Of a stretch of 64,000 bases of DNA, positions 59,441 through 64,000 are shown one piece after another; position 1 is the first letter of the stretch, and every line of letters starts with the position of its first letter. The DNA is from Cenococcum geophilum 1.58. Lineage: Eukaryota > Ascomycota > Dothideomycetes > Gloniales > Gloniaceae. The notes under the pieces were generated by a model. It saw nothing but the letters and a program-made list of their open reading frames with translations. It was not told the origin of the DNA and ran no database searches. The stretch is taken from contig KV748183.1 in assembly GCA_001692895.1 (NCBI GenBank), forward strand, positions 682,001-746,000. The letters are read 5' to 3'. A program made the position numbers and the translations under genes.

Positions 59441-60830
59441 TCTTACTAGTAACCATAACTATTATTAATTACTCTCCGTATAGTATAGGCCGCCTCTATT
59501 TTTATTAAACTATAATAACCTTAAATAGGATCTAATTCTTTTCTTACTATAGCTGCCGCTAAGGCAATGTAACCTAATACCCTCTCCTACTTATATTGGG
59601 TATGCTATTCCTAGTATTAGTATACTATTACCATATCTTAAGAAACTTGTTACTAATGCTATAGGCCCTTAGAATAATACCTGTCCTATTATACTGGCTA
59701 CTAGCTAGTAAAATATAGGATAAATATAATATCTATGTAGTTGTCCCTAATAGAAGAGCCTATAGTAAAGGCAATTTACTATACTATATCTAGATAACCT
59801 AAGATTATATATATAGGTAATAATCTTAGGGCTTTCTAGTGTAATAGGAGGTCTTGCTATAAGGCAAACTTAACTAAAGTTACTATCTCTACGTAGATTA
59901 GATTAGCTGTAATTAATTAATACCTTTTAGCCTACCTAGCGAAATGTATTACGCTAGAGATAGGGCTAGATAAACGTTAGTAATATATTATAATTATAAT
60001 AGACACCTATATACTATCTCTACGGATAGCTGTAAATATAACCTAGCCTACCCTATAATAAACTACCCTTAATAGAGCAGCCCTTAAGGCCCTATTATTT
60101 TGGATAGGCATAGTCTCTATATAGGCGGCCTATATCTACTCCTTATTATAATCTACCCTGGCCTCTAAAAATATCTTAACTAGTAGCTAATATTTGATTA
60201 TATATAGGTCTTAAGGCGTATTAGACAGCGATACTAGACTTAAGGCTACGTCTATACTTAGGACTAAGTTTATACTATCTAGTTTCCGCTTATAAAGTAG
60301 TATAATAAGTTATTTAAGATTATAGCCGCAGTTCTATATATAGTTAAGCTAGGATAAACTTTATAAGTTTACGGTAGCCGTATGCCCCCTTTCTATATCT
60401 ACTATATAGTTAATACTAGGCCGCCCTGGCACCTTTATCTTCTTATATATATTTAACTATACACGGGCTAGTATATTCTGCATGGCCTTATATACCTATA
60501 GTGCTAGTGCTTTTTTATATTCTACTACCTAACGGATAACTTTTTAGATCGCCTGCTTACGTAGCGAATTGTTTAATTATCCGCGAAATAAAATATATAG
60601 GATGCCGTCCTTAATAATAACCTGCTTAAAAGTCCGCTTAATAGTATTAAGTCTCTCCGCAGTAATACCTAAGCTAGTAATAAGCTGTATATCTTTTTAT
60701 AAGTCTGTGGCGCTTATAGAGTTATACTACGCCGTATTTATAGCATACCGCTATTATATATCGCGTTCTATTATAAAAAACAGTCTAGTATCCTAAGTAG
60801 GGAATAGTAGTATTTAGAATCCTATGCTTA
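59440..60830 (-). pseudogene. Unrecognised RIP-degraded reading frame
   Basis: On the reverse strand one frame gives protein-like sequence over about 1 kb between stops, for example ITSLGITAERLNTIKRTFKQ, VYKAMQNILARVQLN and LSIDVALSLVSLSNTPQDL. I do not recognise the family. It faces the forward-strand transposase relic downstream and may belong to the same mobile element, but there is no direct evidence. Confidence 0.35.
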
Positions 60831-60999
60831 GTATAATAGAGAGGCGGCGTGATGTTAGTAATAAGTAGAGTTTTCTAGCCTAATATAATGCGATCTAGCG
60901 TAAATTAGCGCAAAATGTAACGGGTTACGCTATCTAGCGCGTTAGTGTCTATAGACATTGCTATACTCTTACTATACTCCTCCTATTTTAACTAGCTTA

Positions 61000-63250
61000 T
61001 AACGTAATATAAGCTATAAATACTACTTTAAATATACGGTTCTATACGGATATTGTTTTTAGCTCCCTTCCAACTAAACTGTAGTAAATTATAGCTTAAT
61101 GTGGTAATTTATAAATAAGCTCTATTTAGCGGTAATATGGAAAGTATAGGACTAAAGTAAAAAGCATAGGCGGTCTAACCTGTTATAAATAATATTATCT
61201 AAGATAACAAAAATAGAAGAAGGGTAAATATAAGGGCGTTAATATTAAAGAGATAAATAATAATACACCCTTACGCTATTAAAGCTTAGAGGAGTATTAG
61301 ACAGCTTATTATAGGGCCAAGCTAGAGTAATATAATAAGTGGCCACTTATATAATATATAGACGACGATACACTATTATACTATTAAACTTTGGAAGGGT
61401 ATTATATAACTAATTATAAGGCCGAATTAGAGTAAGGTAATAAGTGGCTACCCGTATAAGCTCTAGGTAATAATATTATTAATAAGCTAAATAATAGGGC
61501 TACGGATGTATACTATAATAATAATTCTATAATATTTAATAGGGTGTATAACCTAGTAATAGTTAAGACTAATTAGCAAACTTTAACTGGAATATTTATA
61601 GACGTCTTTTAGACTAAAATATTTAAAGAGGCTATTAGCTGTATTATAGGAAAGCCTCTAAGACGGAACTAAGGAAATCCATAAACTGCGGACGATACTG
61701 CGGTAGTATATAATATTATACCGCGTATTAAGCGTACTAGCAGTGCACTAGATAAAATACCTTTCCTATTTTATCTATTTAGTAATAAGGCAGAATATAT
61801 ATAGGTCTTATAGTAGGTAAGCCATAGGATTTCTAACCGCGCTATTAATAAGTAGTTTAACGATATTAGGCTTTAGGGAGTATTTACTAACTATTTTTCT
61901 TGCTAGAGTGCTAATAATGTTAAAGTAAAACTACTTTTAAAATAGATGTAATTTAAGAGTAATTAACCGCAGTGGATTAAAATAATTGTAACTATAGGGG
62001 ACTAGTAGCTGCTGGTACGTTACTAAAATGCTTTAAAGATTATATCCTTCCTTATTAGTTATAGCCCTTTCTAAAAAGATATAACTTTCTTACTAGTAAG
62101 GTAGTATTTGTTAGTAGGAATAAGAATATATAATAAGCTTAATACGGTAGACTAGTGGTGGGAGACATAAAAGTAGTTACTGCTTAGCGTAACTATAGTA
62201 CTAATTATATTAGCTAGCGATAAAACCTAACTAATATAATACGCCGGCGGCAAGAAAGTATGGCCGCTCTATATTTTAATTAAAAACATTAAATTGCGTA
62301 TTTAACGATCTGTAAATTAACTAGCCCTATTACTGCTTATATACCTCCCAGTCTATATACCTAGTAACTAAATAATATAACTAGCAGTATAATATAAGAC
62401 CCTCGCGGCCATCCTTAAACGTATACTTTAGCGACAACCCTACTACTAGTATGGTTATGCTAATAATGCCTATAATATTAAAGAAAGCTAGTAAAGAAGG
62501 AGTACGTCTTCTATACGCGGATGGCTAGGATTAATACTGCTTTCCACTTTTAGCTGTATTTATAGCTAATTATAAAGAATAGGTTACGCTTATAGGTATT
62601 AAGAGTGGCTATAAATGTTTAACTTGTTATATATATACAAATAAATAGTATAATTTAATAACTGCTATCTAGCGACTGTGGCCGTTCTATATATACTAAT
62701 TAATAAAAGACTAAATATAAATGCAGTAGGAAGGTTGTAATACTAATAAAAAGGATAACTTAGATTATATTTGGCCGTTCTATAACTTTATATAGGGCTA
62801 TAATCTATCTAATATCTATAAGATAATGGCGCCTAATTTCCTATACTAGGTACTTAAAGGCCTTACTAGTAAATATCTTATGTACTAGATTAAGGGGCTT
62901 ATATAAAGCGAAATATAGGCTAGAAAATATTAGGGCCTTAATATCCCACGTATAGATAGTTGCGGCTAGGAGATATTAAATGTTAATATACTTATTACTA
63001 CCTACTTCGTATAGGTGGAACGATTTACTAATATAATAGTATAGGATAGCTAGGTAAATATCGGCTAATAGATAGGAAAGATATTACGGACGCTTTAAGT
63101 ACGATATTACGACTACTTAGAGAAGAGACGGAAGAAGCTAGTTAGTTAATTTAGGCACGGTCCAGGATGGAGCCGATAGAACTATATAACGAGGAATAGT
63201 AACCAAGGTTATATAATATACTACATATTAAACAAAAGGAACAAGAGGAA
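61000..63250 (+). pseudogene. Plavaka/KDZ-type DNA transposase, RIP-degraded
   Basis: The forward strand near 62080-62330 reads VGIRIYNKLNTVDWWWET, LASDKT and AGGKKVWPLYILIKNIKLRI, which is the conserved core of fungal Plavaka transposases (GDWWWxxQ, then DKTxL and GDKKAWPVYLTxGNI). Upstream blocks (SHRISNRAINKQFND-like at about 61820-61860; WIKIIVTIGD at about 61975-62005) fit the usual order. Intact transposases of this group exceed 900 residues and move CACTA-like DNA transposons; here the gene has many stops. Element ends and target duplication were not found. It is a plain DNA transposon relic. Confidence 0.7.
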
Positions 63251-64000
63251 CTTACGTACCTTATATAATAATAATTCTTTGATTAACGTCTAATACGGAT
63301 GCTATCTAGCCCCACGCAGACTACTCCGTACACAAGGGAAAAGTAATATTAACGGGAAAAAACCCTTGCTGCTGGGGGGGAGAAAAAACCCTATAAGCCA
63401 CCTCAGTAGGATAAAAAACCCCGATTTGCCATGTCCGTCCATAGCGGCGGCCCTGCGGGTCTACGGCTACGTCCTATCCTCCTTGGATATTCGAACTCCT
63501 TAGGAACCACTGCTTCCTTCTCTAGCTTACCCTAGCTAGGGTTTACTACGTCCTAGCTAGGCCTTGCTAATTAATTACCGTACTGCTGTTTCCCATATCT
63601 TGGCCATCCCCTATATACTATTTCTTGTCTAACCATTGCCATATACGCCATGCCTTTTCCCCCCTAGGGCCTATTGAAGGCGTAAGGGGGATTCATCCGT
63701 TCTAACCACCGTAATACTAATAAGCGAGCGGGATATTGTGTTGTATTTGGGTATCTTTTATGCCTAGGCCCCAGCTAGGCCCTTTTTAAGGGTCACCACT
63801 CCGTTAAAAGAAGATAGGGAAAACCGTGGGTCGCAATCCAGGCTGCTAGGTAGTATTTAGTAGAAAAAACGGCGAGTGACCGTATGCTCCGCGGGCGATC
63901 GCCCTGGGGGTTAGGAGGGGCCGTATATTTGCTNATTCGTCTNCTTNTTNNTTCGCGATCGCTCGTTCGTNNATNTAAGAGGTCNTNNATGCTTTCTATT
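63250..64000. other. Window end: less AT-rich repeat DNA with gaps
   Basis: No gene is recognised. From about 63420 the GC content rises (GGCGGCCCTGCGGGTCTACGG) and short direct and inverted motifs such as CTAGCTAGG/CCTAGCTAGG occur at 63524-63562 and 63770. Several unresolved bases lie after 63933. It may be the untranslated start or terminal repeat of another element that continues past the window. Confidence 0.4.

Overview
The window is from a filamentous ascomycete (Pezizomycotina, most likely Dothideomycetes such as Pleosporales; the class is an inference). The signs are spliced fungal genes with short introns of about 48-280 nt (GTNNGT donors, CTAAC/CTGAC-type branch sites), a HET-domain relic, a copy of a dispersed fungal kinase-fold family, and long AT-rich tracts depleted of CpA but not of CpG. 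That depletion is the mark of repeat-induced point mutation (RIP).

Layout. (1) 1-6.5 kb is a RIP-burned nest of LTR-retrotransposon fossils: a Copia RNase H end, a Gypsy chromovirus integrase tail with 3' LTR, and a Copia gag/protease end on the other strand. A 16-bp minisatellite and a 719-bp inverted-repeat element with a perfect 8-bp target duplication are embedded in it. (2) 6.5-18.4 kb is accessory DNA: a broken HET gene, a 2.7-kb hAT transposon with matched ends and RIP-type stops, an N-myristoylation-type Ser-rich gene, a MITE-like element, a decayed 'EYLEACH' kinase-fold gene, and a 1.5-kb Mutator-like element (9-bp target duplication) carrying a head-to-head 12-bp satellite. (3) 18.4-46.8 kb is the gene island: forkhead factor (-), cactin (-), XLF/Nej1 (+), a large disordered Cys-module protein (+, probably one gene in two open stretches), a SET/MYND-like lysine methyltransferase (+), an Srk1/Rck2-type kinase (+), a WW-like/VED-repeat protein (+), an oxysterol-binding protein (-) and nicotinamidase (-). 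(4) 46.8-64 kb is a second RIP-degraded AT-rich block with relics of an SNF2 helicase, a CCHC zinc-knuckle plus UPF1-like SF1 helicase gene, a Plavaka/KDZ-type transposase, two unrecognised decayed reading frames and several tandem arrays.

The island genes are housekeeping or signalling genes without an obvious shared pathway: cactin (splicing), XLF (end joining), SET (methylation), Srk1 (stress MAPK output), Osh (lipid transfer) and Pnc1 (NAD salvage). The clearest context effect is a second copy of the Mutator-like element inside the divergent promoter between cactin and XLF, ending about 28 bp before the XLF start codon. Exon joins given below were read by eye from splice signals and family similarity; none is confirmed by transcripts.
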